Source: Desulfobacteraceae bacterium (GTDB lineage Bacteria; Desulfobacterota; Desulfobacteria; Desulfobacterales; BuS5). From it: DNA of 8,542 bases. Position numbers and translations under genes: made by a program. Positions 1-6,320 of this stretch are shown in pieces. The notes under the pieces were generated by a model. It saw nothing but the letters and a program-made list of their open reading frames with translations. It had not been told where the DNA came from and made no database searches. How positions within the stretch are numbered: position 1 is the first letter of the stretch; every line of letters begins with the position of its first letter. Location of the stretch: positions 1-8,542 of the forward strand of contig JAUVKE010000098.1 of the NCBI GenBank assembly GCA_030592105.1. The letters run 5' to 3'.

Positions 1-179
1 AGGCTGATGAAATAGATGCCGATGAAGAAGGCGCTGATGAAACCGATGAAACAGATGCCGATGAAGCAGAGGCTGATGAAATAGATGCCGATGAAGAAGG
101 CGCTGATGAAACCGATGAAACAGATGCCGATGAAGCAGAGGCTGATGAAATAGATGCCGATGAAGAAGGCGCTGATGAA
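1..179 (+). repeat. Perfect 69-bp tandem repeat (2.6 copies) inside the acidic-tail ORF
   Basis: Copies begin at 1, 70 and 139. Copies 1 and 2 are identical over all 69 bases, and copy 3 is identical for its first 41 bases before diverging at 180. The array may extend left of the window. The period is exactly 23 codons, so copy-number change keeps the frame. Each unit encodes 23 residues, of which 14 are Asp or Glu. Identity at the nucleotide level, including third codon positions, points to recent duplication or gene conversion. Confidence 0.95.
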
Positions 180-383
180 ATAGATGAAGCAGATGCCGAT
201 AAAGCAGGCGCTGATGAAACAGATGAAGCAGATGCCGATGAAACAGATGCTGATGAAACAGATGATGCAGATGCCGATGAAACAGATGCCGATGAACCAG
301 ACGCTGATGAAACAGATGATGCTGATGAAGATACATCGGGAAATAATAAAAGAGCCGATGATGAATTAAATCTAAACGATTAA
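1..383 (+). CDS. nusA: Acidic repeat tail of probable transcription factor NusA (5' end outside window)
   Basis: An open frame beginning at base 3 runs 126 codons to a TAA at 381-383; its start lies upstream of the window. The visible protein is almost entirely Asp, Glu, Ala and Thr: I count 70 acidic residues of 126 and only three basic ones, in units such as ADETDADE. It ends with a less repetitive segment, DTSGNNKRADDELNLND. No folded domain is visible, so this is very likely a disordered polyanionic tail. NusA binds RNA polymerase and nascent RNA to control pausing, termination and antitermination, and many NusA proteins carry acidic C-terminal segments. The identity rests on position only: nusA normally lies just before infB in this cluster, and the stop is 126 bases before the infB start. 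None of the NusA S1 or KH domains fall inside the window, so another protein with an acidic tail remains possible. Confidence 0.6.
   Translation, partial: ADEIDADEEGADETDETDADEAEADEIDADEEGADETDETDADEAEADEIDADEEGADEIDEADADKAGADETDEADADETDADETDDADADETDADEPDADETDDADEDTSGNNKRADDELNLND
180..335 (+). repeat. Degenerate short-unit repeats continuing the acidic tail
   Basis: After the 69-bp array the same building blocks (GATGAAACAGATG, GATGCCGATGAA) continue in irregular order with 6- to 9-codon spacing, for example ADETDADE and ADETDDAD. They differ by single substitutions such as GCC/GCT, GAA/GAT and ACA/CCA. This looks like an older, partly decayed expansion of the same unit. The repeats fade out at about 335, before the non-repetitive end of the ORF. 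Confidence 0.8.
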
Positions 384-388
384 GAGGT

Positions 389-492
389 TATAGACCGTCA
401 CATAAATAATTTCATTGCGTTATCGGTCGTCGGAGTATTACATACGCCTTCCTCCCTCCGGCCTTGTGAAATTAATTATATGACAATCTATG
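389..492 (+). repeat. Intergenic inverted-repeat element, copy 1 (nusA-infB junction)
   Basis: The left arm at 389-414 is complementary to the right arm at 467-492 with four mismatches over 26 positions and one terminal G-T pair. The interior shares long near-identical stretches with copy 2, including TTGCGTTATCG/CTGCGTTATCG, TACGCCTTCCTCC and GGCCTTGTG. A small inner hairpin (GTAT 435-438 with ATAC 442-445) lies in the middle. The element starts 5 bases after the upstream stop and ends just before the infB ribosome binding site. It has no ORF of note. It resembles a MITE- or REP-like dispersed palindromic unit, but I cannot assign it to a named family. Confidence 0.8.
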
Positions 493-497
493 GATCG

Positions 498-505
498 GGG
501 GGGAG
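498..505 (+). promoter_or_regulatory. Ribosome binding site of infB
   Basis: A G-run ending in GGGAG (501-505) lies four bases upstream of the GTG start at 510. The spacing is short and the start codon is not ATG, but the encoded N-terminus ([15 protein letters not shown]) is the standard IF-2 beginning, so this start is well supported. The right arm of the repeat element ends only a few bases upstream, so folding of that hairpin could affect access to this site. Confidence 0.7.
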
Positions 506-509
506 ATAA

Positions 510-3317
510 GTGGCAAAGCCAAAGCTTAGAGTCTATGAACTTGCCAGAGAATTTAATACCACTAACACAGCTCTTATAGAAAAATTAATAGCTATGGGTA
601 TTCCCGTTAAGAGTCATATGACAACCATTGATATAGAAATGCTTCCACAGATCAAGGCAAATTTTTTTGGGGATAAAAAGGCCGTGGATGAAAAACGTGT
701 GAAGGGTACTGTCATAAGACGCAGGCGGAAAAAATCTGTGGAGGTTGAGGAGAGTTCTGTGAAGGTTCCTGAGGAGCCTGATAGCTCGAAAGCGCTGTTG
801 CCTCCGGAAAAAAATAATGATTTAGAACAGCCAGCCAGGTTAGGTGATGGTGAGGTTCCCCCTTTGATGGAGGAAGGATCAGTCACTAAGCAGGCTTCTC
901 AGCAAGAAAATGAGGAAAAAGAGGAGCCAAGACGAAGAGAAGATAAAAAAGATCTTGAAACCGACATGCAAAAGGAAAAATCTGAAAAAAAAGTGGCAAA
1001 GAAAAAAGATGCGGAGGTAGACCGACTGTTAGCTCAAGAAAAAGTGGATGTCGATCAACCGGCAGCCCCAAAAAAAATAGAAGAGAAGTTGCCTAAAAAG
1101 AAGAAGCCTTTGTCCACGGATAAAGGGCCTAAACATAAGAGAGCAAAGAAAAAAATAGTAAAAGATGCTCCAGCAAAGATTATTAAACTTCCTGATCATG
1201 TTAAAAAAGTAGAAAAAAAATCTGTGAGCGCACCCTCTAAATCAGTCTCTAAGTCAGCTTCCAGGTCAGGATTTAAGCGTGGAGAGAAAAAAGGGGAAAA
1301 ACAGTTTAAGCCCAATGAAAATTTTTCTGCAAAGCAAAAAGCGCAAAAGCCTGAAAAATCCGAAAAAGAGTCGAGGCTAAAAGATCCCAAGAAAGATATT
1401 AACTGGAGCAAGAAAAAAATTACCTTTAAGAAAAAAGAGGTGATTGAGGGAAATGCCCTTTATTCCAAGGGGAAAAAGGGTAAGAAAAGAAAAAAGCCTT
1501 TTAAGGGGAAGAAAATAGTCACTGGACAAAAGACTCTTATAACAACACCCAAGGCAATCAAACGAAGAATAAAGATTGATGAGACTATTACCTTATCCGA
1601 TTTGGCAAGACGCATGGGCATAAAGGCCAATGAAATGATCGCCAAGCTGATGGCTATGGGTGTTATGGCCACTGTAAACCAGACCATAGATTTTGATACC
1701 GCATCTATTGTGGCTGCAGAGTTTAAGTACGAGCTTGAAAAAGCATCTTTTGAAGAAGAAATTATTTTAAATACAGAAGATGTCGATTCGGGCAATATGG
1801 TTACAAGGCCACCTGTGGTTACCATTATGGGGCATGTGGATCATGGGAAGACCTCCCTCCTTGATACGATTCGGAAAACCAAAGCCAGGATAACTGATAC
1901 TGAAGCAGGGGGAATTACCCAGCATATTGGTGCATATAGCGTAGAGACCGATAAGGGAAAGGTTGCTTTTCTGGATACCCCTGGCCATGAAGCTTTCACA
2001 GCTATGCGTTCAAGGGGGGCAGGAGTAACCGATATGGTAATTCTTGTTGTGGCGGCAGATGATGGTGTTATGCCCCAGACACTTGAGGCTATAAGCCATG
2101 CAAAGGCGGCCGATGTTCCCATAATTGTTGCTGTTAATAAAATTGATAAGCCCGGGGCGGATCCCGAACGTGTTAAGCGTGAACTTGCAGAAGCCGGTTT
2201 GGCTCCTGATGATTGGGGGGGAGAATCTGTTTTTGTTAATGTATCTGCCAAGGTGGGAACCGGGATTGATGATTTGCTGGAAATTGTGCTTCTTCAGGCA
2301 GAGATGCGGGATTTAAAGGCAAATCCGGATCGACTGGCTAGGGGTTATATTGTTGAATCCAGATTAGATCCTGGCCGGGGACCCGTGGCCACGGTACTCA
2401 TACAGCAGGGGACTCTTCATGCCGGAGAGCCTGTGGTGTGTGGAATTCGTTCTGGGAAAATACGTTCTCTTATGAATGATCTTGGAGACGTTATTGATGT
2501 TGCTGGCCCCTCCCTTCCTGTTGAGATAACAGGGCTTGCCGGGGTGCCCAATTGCGGAGATGAACTGATTGCTGTTCTGGATGAGAAGAGTGCAAAACAG
2601 GTCAGTGCCCACAGGGCTCAAAAGCAGCGAGCAAAGGAATTGGCCAAAACCAGCAAGATGAGCCTTGAGAAACTTTATGAGAAGTTAAGTAAAGGTGTGG
2701 TGGTTAATCTCAATCTTATAATCAAGGCAGATGTTCATGGTTCAATTGAGGCTATAATCGATTCATTGTTAAAGCTTTCCAATGAAAATGTTAAAATTAA
2801 TGTTATACATTCTGCAACAGGTACGGTGACAGAGTCTGATGTTTCACTGGCAGTTGTGTCTGAGTCTATTATTGTAGGTTTTAATGTTCGTCCCGATGCC
2901 AAGGTACGTGCCATCGCAGCAGAAGAGCATGTTGATATGCGCTTTTATAATATTATTTATGATCTCATAGCGAATATTGAAAATGCCATAATAGGATTGA
3001 TGCCTTCAACATTTAAAGAACATGTACTTGGTACAGCTGAAATCAGGGAAGTATTTCATATTCCTAAAATCGGATCCATTGCAGGATCTTATATCACAGA
3101 CGGGAAAATCGAACGGATCCGAAGTGTTCGTCTGCTTAGAGAAGGGATAGTAATATATGAAGGGAAGATATCATCATTAAGACGTTTTAAGGATGATGTC
3201 AAAGAAGTGCTCACCGGATTTGAATGCGGTATTGGTATTGAAAATTATAATGATATAAAGACAGGTGATTTTATAGAGTGTTTTTATATGGAAGAAATCA
3301 AGGCGCAGGCAGTATAG
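510..3317 (+). CDS. infB: Translation initiation factor IF-2
   Basis: IF-2 is the GTPase that positions fMet-tRNA on the 30S subunit and promotes 50S joining. The 935-residue protein has an IF2_N module (about 1-52), a very lysine-rich, low-complexity linker (about 60-350), a second IF2_N module (about 356-408), and then the GTPase core. G motifs visible are GHVDHGKT (441-448), [10 protein letters not shown] (467-476), DTPGHEAF (489-496), NKID (543-546) and SAK (579-581). They are followed by a beta-barrel domain II (from about 605), domain III (around [11 protein letters not shown]), and the C-terminal fMet-tRNA-binding domain ending in [16 protein letters not shown]. The usual IAGC motif of that last domain reads IAGS here. 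Length is somewhat above E. coli IF-2 (890), owing to the linker. Translation starts at GTG. The gene is complete with no frameshift. It sits between two copies of an intergenic repeat element. Confidence 0.98.
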   Translation: MAKPKLRVYELAREFNTTNTALIEKLIAMGIPVKSHMTTIDIEMLPQIKANFFGDKKAVDEKRVKGTVIRRRRKKSVEVEESSVKVPEEPDSSKALLPPEKNNDLEQPARLGDGEVPPLMEEGSVTKQASQQENEEKEEPRRREDKKDLETDMQKEKSEKKVAKKKDAEVDRLLAQEKVDVDQPAAPKKIEEKLPKKKKPLSTDKGPKHKRAKKKIVKDAPAKIIKLPDHVKKVEKKSVSAPSKSVSKSASRSGFKRGEKKGEKQFKPNENFSAKQKAQKPEKSEKESRLKDPKKDINWSKKKITFKKKEVIEGNALYSKGKKGKKRKKPFKGKKIVTGQKTLITTPKAIKRRIKIDETITLSDLARRMGIKANEMIAKLMAMGVMATVNQTIDFDTASIVAAEFKYELEKASFEEEIILNTEDVDSGNMVTRPPVVTIMGHVDHGKTSLLDTIRKTKARITDTEAGGITQHIGAYSVETDKGKVAFLDTPGHEAFTAMRSRGAGVTDMVILVVAADDGVMPQTLEAISHAKAADVPIIVAVNKIDKPGADPERVKRELAEAGLAPDDWGGESVFVNVSAKVGTGIDDLLEIVLLQAEMRDLKANPDRLARGYIVESRLDPGRGPVATVLIQQGTLHAGEPVVCGIRSGKIRSLMNDLGDVIDVAGPSLPVEITGLAGVPNCGDELIAVLDEKSAKQVSAHRAQKQRAKELAKTSKMSLEKLYEKLSKGVVVNLNLIIKADVHGSIEAIIDSLLKLSNENVKINVIHSATGTVTESDVSLAVVSESIIVGFNVRPDAKVRAIAAEEHVDMRFYNIIYDLIANIENAIIGLMPSTFKEHVLGTAEIREVFHIPKIGSIAGSYITDGKIERIRSVRLLREGIVIYEGKISSLRRFKDDVKEVLTGFECGIGIENYNDIKTGDFIECFYMEEIKAQAV

Positions 3318-3336
3318 ATTTTTGAAAAAAAATTGC

Positions 3337-3454
3337 TATAGATTGTCATATAAATAATTTCACTGCGTTATCGTCGCCTGCGTATTACAATACGCCTTCC
3401 TCCATCTGGCCTTGTGCCAATTTTTAAAATCGGGTAATTATTTGACAATCTATA
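3337..3454 (+). repeat. Intergenic inverted-repeat element, copy 2 (infB-rbfA junction)
   Basis: This copy has a perfect 12-bp terminal inverted repeat: TATAGATTGTCA at 3337-3348 and its complement at 3443-3454. From the left end through GGCCTTGTG it aligns to copy 1 with only about a dozen differences, in the same orientation. Its right half carries roughly 14 extra bases. An inner hairpin, GCGTAT/ATACGC within 3380-3395, is stronger than in copy 1. The element begins 19 bases after the infB stop. A Rho-independent terminator is not evident, because no T-run follows the outer stem. Confidence 0.85.
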
Positions 3455-3584
3455 CGTTATTATCTGCCTTAAGGTGTACTAAATTATTACCACCTGTTGG
3501 ATTTTTTGTTTTATCTGTATCCCTTATACATTGAGAAGTTACCTTTAGGGTTGTAAACTTTTTAAAATGGTGGAAATAACCTTG

Positions 3585-3616
3585 GGCCGGTGAAAAATAA
3601 GGCCGGTGAAAATGGA
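3585..3616 (+). repeat. 16-bp tandem duplication just upstream of rbfA
   Basis: GGCCGGTGAAAA occurs at 3585-3596 and again at 3601-3612, giving a 16-base period. The first copy contains the upstream in-frame GTG (3590) that could be mistaken for the rbfA start. The period is not a multiple of three, so the duplication does not look like coding sequence, which favours the downstream ATG at 3629. Confidence 0.75.
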
Positions 3617-3618
3617 GG
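3614..3618 (+). promoter_or_regulatory. Ribosome binding site of rbfA
   Basis: GGAGG at 3614-3618 lies ten bases before ATG 3629. The alternative GTG at 3590 has no purine-rich site before it. This decides the start in favour of 3629. Confidence 0.75.
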
Positions 3619-3628
3619 TTATCAATCT

Positions 3629-4012
3629 ATGAAGCCTTTTGTACGTTCAGACAGAATTAGTGGTCAAATACAAAAAGTTTTGTCAGATCTTTTACATAAA
3701 AAGATTAATGATCCGCGTATCACTTCTGCTACAATAACAGGGGTTAAATTATCGCAGAATTTAAGATATGCACGGGTATATTTTTCTCTTTTGGGAAGTA
3801 AAAAAGAGAAGGCAGAAGCCAAAAAAGGATTTGACAAAGCATGTGGATATTTTAAGCGTATACTTGCAGGAAAACTTGGCCTGCGTTATATGCCTGAACT
3901 TAAATTTTATTATGATGAAACCTTTGATTATGGATCTAAAATAGATAAGATCCTTGATAGTATAAAAAAGAAAGATGGACCTGATAATAGAACAGCTGAA
4001 GAAGAGCAATAA
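3629..4012 (+). CDS. rbfA: 30S ribosome-binding factor A
   Basis: RbfA is a small KH-type protein that binds immature 30S subunits and helps finish 16S rRNA 5'-end processing, which matters especially in the cold. From ATG 3629 it is 127 residues, close to the usual size (E. coli 133). It shows the family pattern: RSDRISGQIQKVLSDLLHKKINDPRI at the N-terminus, then YARVYFSLLG, a helical FKRILAGKLGLRYMPEL segment, and KFYYDETFDYGSKIDKIL near the end. A frame-compatible GTG at 3590 would add 13 residues (MKNKAGENGGYQS) that look unlike RbfA and lack a ribosome binding site, so I prefer the ATG. Its last 38 bases overlap the start of nrnA in another frame, which suggests translational coupling. 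Confidence 0.95.
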   Translation: MKPFVRSDRISGQIQKVLSDLLHKKINDPRITSATITGVKLSQNLRYARVYFSLLGSKKEKAEAKKGFDKACGYFKRILAGKLGLRYMPELKFYYDETFDYGSKIDKILDSIKKKDGPDNRTAEEEQ

Positions 4013-4937
4013 AGTTCTTGTGACAACCCATATTCATCCTGACGGGGATGCAATTGGGTCACTGATTGCTATGGGATTTGCTCTTACGGCTTTGAATAAA
4101 GAAACATCTCTTTATACAGAAAGTCCCATTCCAGCTGTTTATAAATTTATCCCTTCTGTGGATCGTGTTGTTCATACCATAAAAAACGCAGCCTGTTATG
4201 ATACCGCAATTGTTCTTGACTGCAGTAATCCTGAAAGAACGGGGAGTGTCAGTGATACACTCTCCTGTATTCCTGTTCTCATCAATATAGATCATCATAT
4301 TACAAATAATCGTTTTGGAACTTTTCGATTAATAGATACCCAGGCCTGTGCAACTGCGGAAATTGTTTATCGTCTGATTAAAAGGCTGGCTATCCCCATA
4401 AGTAAATCTGTGGCATCTGCTATCTATACGGGCATATTGACTGATACCGGGTCATTCAGGTTTTGCAATACAAATAGTGCTGCCTTTAAAATTTGTGAAG
4501 AAATGGTGCTTCTGGGTGCAGAGCCTTATCATATAGCACAAAAGGTTTATGGGCGCTATTCTCTGGGCAGGATCAGACTTTTGAATTTGGCATTAAATAC
4601 AATAGAAATTTCTGAAAATGGAAAACTTTCGATTATGTTTTTGACCCAGGAAATGTTTAGAGCTACCGGTACCAGAATAGAGGATGGGAATGACCTTATA
4701 GATTATGCAAAAATTATTGAAGATATTAAAGTCGCAGTCTTGATTCAGGAAGCAGAGGAAAAGGTTGACACCCATTCTTTTCATGTGAGTCTTCGTTCAG
4801 ACGGGACTGTGGATGTCGCAAAAATCGCCTCAGTTTTCGGGGGAGGAGGTCACCGTACCGCTGCAGGCTTTGAAACTCAGTTGCTGCTTCCGGCTTTAAA
4901 GGCTGAACTTGATAATATAGCACAGACTCTTTTGTAG
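3975..4937 (+). CDS. nrnA: DHH/DHHA1-family phosphoesterase, NrnA-like nanoRNase / pAp phosphatase
   Basis: The 320-residue protein has the full DHH phosphoesterase signature: HIHPDGDAIGS (metal ligands around H19, D23, D25), Asp in VLDCSNPERTG (D82), the name-giving DHH in NIDHHITN (106-108), and YTGILTDTGSFRF (D157). It ends in a DHHA1 substrate-binding domain with GGGGHRTAAG (289-298). Bacterial NrnA enzymes are Mn-dependent and degrade 2-5-nt RNAs; several also dephosphorylate pAp. Related DHH enzymes cleave pGpG or other linear dinucleotides, so the precise substrate is not settled by sequence. The ATG at 3975 lies within rbfA. It is the only possible upstream start, since an in-frame TAA lies four codons earlier, and the next Met would remove motif I. 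No good ribosome binding site precedes it, so coupling to rbfA translation is likely. truB begins 11 bases after its stop. Confidence 0.93.
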   Translation: MDLIIEQLKKSNKVLVTTHIHPDGDAIGSLIAMGFALTALNKETSLYTESPIPAVYKFIPSVDRVVHTIKNAACYDTAIVLDCSNPERTGSVSDTLSCIPVLINIDHHITNNRFGTFRLIDTQACATAEIVYRLIKRLAIPISKSVASAIYTGILTDTGSFRFCNTNSAAFKICEEMVLLGAEPYHIAQKVYGRYSLGRIRLLNLALNTIEISENGKLSIMFLTQEMFRATGTRIEDGNDLIDYAKIIEDIKVAVLIQEAEEKVDTHSFHVSLRSDGTVDVAKIASVFGGGGHRTAAGFETQLLLPALKAELDNIAQTLL

Positions 4938-4948
4938 GTATTTTTTTT

Positions 4949-5875
4949 ATGCAGCATAATGAACCGAGTGGAGTTATTATTATAGATAAGCCTTTAGACA
5001 TTTCTTCTGCAGCGGTTGTGGCTGCCGTGAAAAGGTGTTTTAAGGTAAGAAAAGTAGGGCATACAGGCACTCTCGATCCTTTTGCAACGGGTGTTTTGAT
5101 TTGTTGTATAAATAATGCTACAAGGCTTTCCCGTTTTTATTTGAAAGGCCACAAAAAGTATGAAGCTCTATTGCATCTTGGTGTGACAACAGATACTCAG
5201 GATTCCACAGGAAAAATAATTTCAACCTGCGGGAATATAAATTTTTCTGAAGATGAATTAAAAAGAGTTTTTAAGCAGTTTGTCGGTAGAATCAAACAGG
5301 AACCTCCTGTTTATTCCGCGCTAAAGCATAATGGAGTACCCCTTTACAAACTTGCAAGAAAGGGTTGCCCCGTTAAAAAGCCTGCCAGGTATGTTTTTGT
5401 TTCCAGTATGAAAATCCTTCATGTTAAACTACCCTTTATACGTTTTGAAGTTTCCTGTTCACCAGGGACATATATAAGAACCCTGGGGCATGATATTGGG
5501 TCTGTTTTTGGATGCGGAGGGCATATTAAAGAGTTAAAAAGGGTTGAAAACAGTGGGTTTTCCATAAATAACGCCTATAATTTGCCAGATATTGAGAAAA
5601 AGTGTATATGTGTCGGGAGGGATGATATTTTATCGGAAATGCTGATAGGGATGTCTGATTCTCTTCCTGCTCTCCCCTGTTATGTTGCTGAAGAAATTTT
5701 GGTAAATAAAATTATGCATGGTGTTTTATTGTCATCGGATGATTTTAAAAATTTTCCTGTTTGTAATGAAGATGCTTTTATAAAGGTTGTAGATAAAAAT
5801 AATAATCTTTTAAGTATTCTGGAACCTGATGATGAGAATACAAATAAATTTAAATATTGCTGTGTTTTTAATTGA
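4949..5875 (+). CDS. truB: tRNA pseudouridine-55 synthase
   Basis: TruB converts U55 in the T-loop of elongator tRNAs to pseudouridine and also acts as a tRNA chaperone. The 308-residue protein begins GVIIIDKPLDISS and carries the catalytic-Asp motif HTGTLDPFATG (D43). KYEALLHLG supplies the conserved Tyr (Y71), followed by RIKQEPPVYSALKHNGVPLY and SCSPGTYIRTLGHDIG. These are all standard TruB landmarks. The region after about residue 235 corresponds to the variable C-terminal (PUA-like) domain. It is poorly conserved and ends in a Cys-containing FKYCCVFN. The start ATG is preceded by TAGGT at 4935-4939, which overlaps the nrnA stop, with a nine-base, mostly T spacer. That is a weak ribosome binding site consistent with coupling to nrnA. 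Confidence 0.96.
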   Translation: MQHNEPSGVIIIDKPLDISSAAVVAAVKRCFKVRKVGHTGTLDPFATGVLICCINNATRLSRFYLKGHKKYEALLHLGVTTDTQDSTGKIISTCGNINFSEDELKRVFKQFVGRIKQEPPVYSALKHNGVPLYKLARKGCPVKKPARYVFVSSMKILHVKLPFIRFEVSCSPGTYIRTLGHDIGSVFGCGGHIKELKRVENSGFSINNAYNLPDIEKKCICVGRDDILSEMLIGMSDSLPALPCYVAEEILVNKIMHGVLLSSDDFKNFPVCNEDAFIKVVDKNNNLLSILEPDDENTNKFKYCCVFN

Positions 5876-5888
5876 AATATAATATAAG

Positions 5889-5896
5889 AAGGAGGT
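5889..5896 (+). promoter_or_regulatory. Strong ribosome binding site of rpsO
   Basis: AAGGAGGT is a full match to the anti-Shine-Dalgarno sequence, ten bases before ATG 5907. It is by far the strongest site in the window, matching the high demand for a ribosomal protein compared with the weak sites of nrnA, truB and pnp. Confidence 0.9.
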
Positions 5897-5906
5897 ATTA
5901 AAGAAA

Positions 5907-6176
5907 ATGGGTCGTTTAACCTATGACAAGAGAAAACTTATAGATGATTATAAGCTTCACGAAACTGATACTGGCTCGCCTGAGGTGCAAATTGGTCTTT
6001 TGACGCATCGTATTTCTTATCTCACCGATCATTTAAAAATTCATAAAAAGGATCATCACTCCAGGAGAGGATTACTAAAACTGGTGGGTAAACGTCGCAG
6101 ACTTTTAGATTACGTTAAAGGTAATGATGTGCCACGTTACAGAACAATTATTGAAACGCTGGGGCTAAGAAGATAG
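5907..6176 (+). CDS. rpsO: 30S ribosomal protein S15
   Basis: S15 is a primary binder of the 16S rRNA central domain and contacts the 50S subunit in a bridge. The 89-residue length equals that of E. coli S15. The sequence carries the family signature: [52 protein letters not shown], given here as the landmarks [11 protein letters not shown] (about 18-28), [16 protein letters not shown] (about 42-57) and the C-terminal [14 protein letters not shown]15 often represses its own translation by binding its mRNA leader. The spacer from truB is only 31 bases, so any such site would have to include truB coding sequence, and I cannot recognise one. It is followed nine bases after its stop by copy 3 of the intergenic element, and then pnp, the classical rpsO-pnp pairing. 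Confidence 0.98.
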   Translation: MGRLTYDKRKLIDDYKLHETDTGSPEVQIGLLTHRISYLTDHLKIHKKDHHSRRGLLKLVGKRRRLLDYVKGNDVPRYRTIIETLGLRR

Positions 6177-6185
6177 AATAATTTT

Positions 6186-6309
6186 TATAGATTTTTATAT
6201 AAATAATTTCACTCTATTATCGCTTAAAATTTTGATCGACGCACTACCAGCATGCTTTCGGCAGATTTTATCGTTTATCTTTCTGAAATTGTTTATTTGA
6301 AAATTTATA
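6186..6309 (+). repeat. Intergenic inverted-repeat element, copy 3, forming the pnp leader hairpin
   Basis: The left end (TATAGATTTTTA, then TATAAATAATTTCAC at about 6198-6212) matches copy 2 closely, including ATTATCG just after it. The middle has diverged. The 12-base terminal arms (6186-6197 and 6298-6309) still pair at every position, counting two G-U pairs. Pairing continues inward: ATAAATAATTTCA on the left faces TGAAATTGTTTAT on the right, and AT-rich segments around 6216-6232 and 6262-6278 are again roughly complementary. The element ends 11 bases before the pnp ATG. In E. coli a leader hairpin cut by RNase III underlies PNPase autoregulation. A similar role here is inference from position and structure only. 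Confidence 0.65.
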
Positions 6310-6320
6310 TATGAAGACAC

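Larger units (their letters stand above)
3455..3628 (+). other. Gene-free AT-rich spacer before rbfA
   Basis: I see no gene in this stretch. It contains a loose inverted repeat (AAGTTAC near 3537 and GTAAACTT near 3553), an eight-codon ATG frame at 3567-3593 without a ribosome binding site, and a short tandem duplication at 3585-3616. TATACA at 3525-3530 resembles a -10 box, but no -35 element lies at a proper distance. In many bacteria a DUF503 (YlxP-like) gene occupies this junction; neither it nor a recognisable remnant is present. Confidence 0.6.

Noticed and set aside
1..179. CRISPR-like direct repeats
   Set aside because: Repeats are directly adjacent without unique spacers, and they keep a 23-codon frame within an ORF.
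184..369. Open frame of Met-Gln-Lys-Pro repeats in another frame of the tandem array
   Set aside because: It is a shadow of the GAT/GAA/GCC repeat read in a different frame. It has no ribosome binding site, and its stop falls within the tail of the real frame.
1460..2251. Several antisense open frames opposite infB
   Set aside because: They lie opposite strongly conserved IF-2 GTPase coding sequence, overlap one another and show no family motifs.
3497..3530. Possible promoter before rbfA (TTGGAT or TTGTTT with TATACA)
   Set aside because: Spacers would be 22 or 13 bases, outside the usable range for sigma-70, and the hexamers are poor.
5876..5906. S15 autoregulatory pseudoknot in the rpsO leader
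   Set aside because: The spacer is only 31 bases and I could not identify a convincing pseudoknot by eye.
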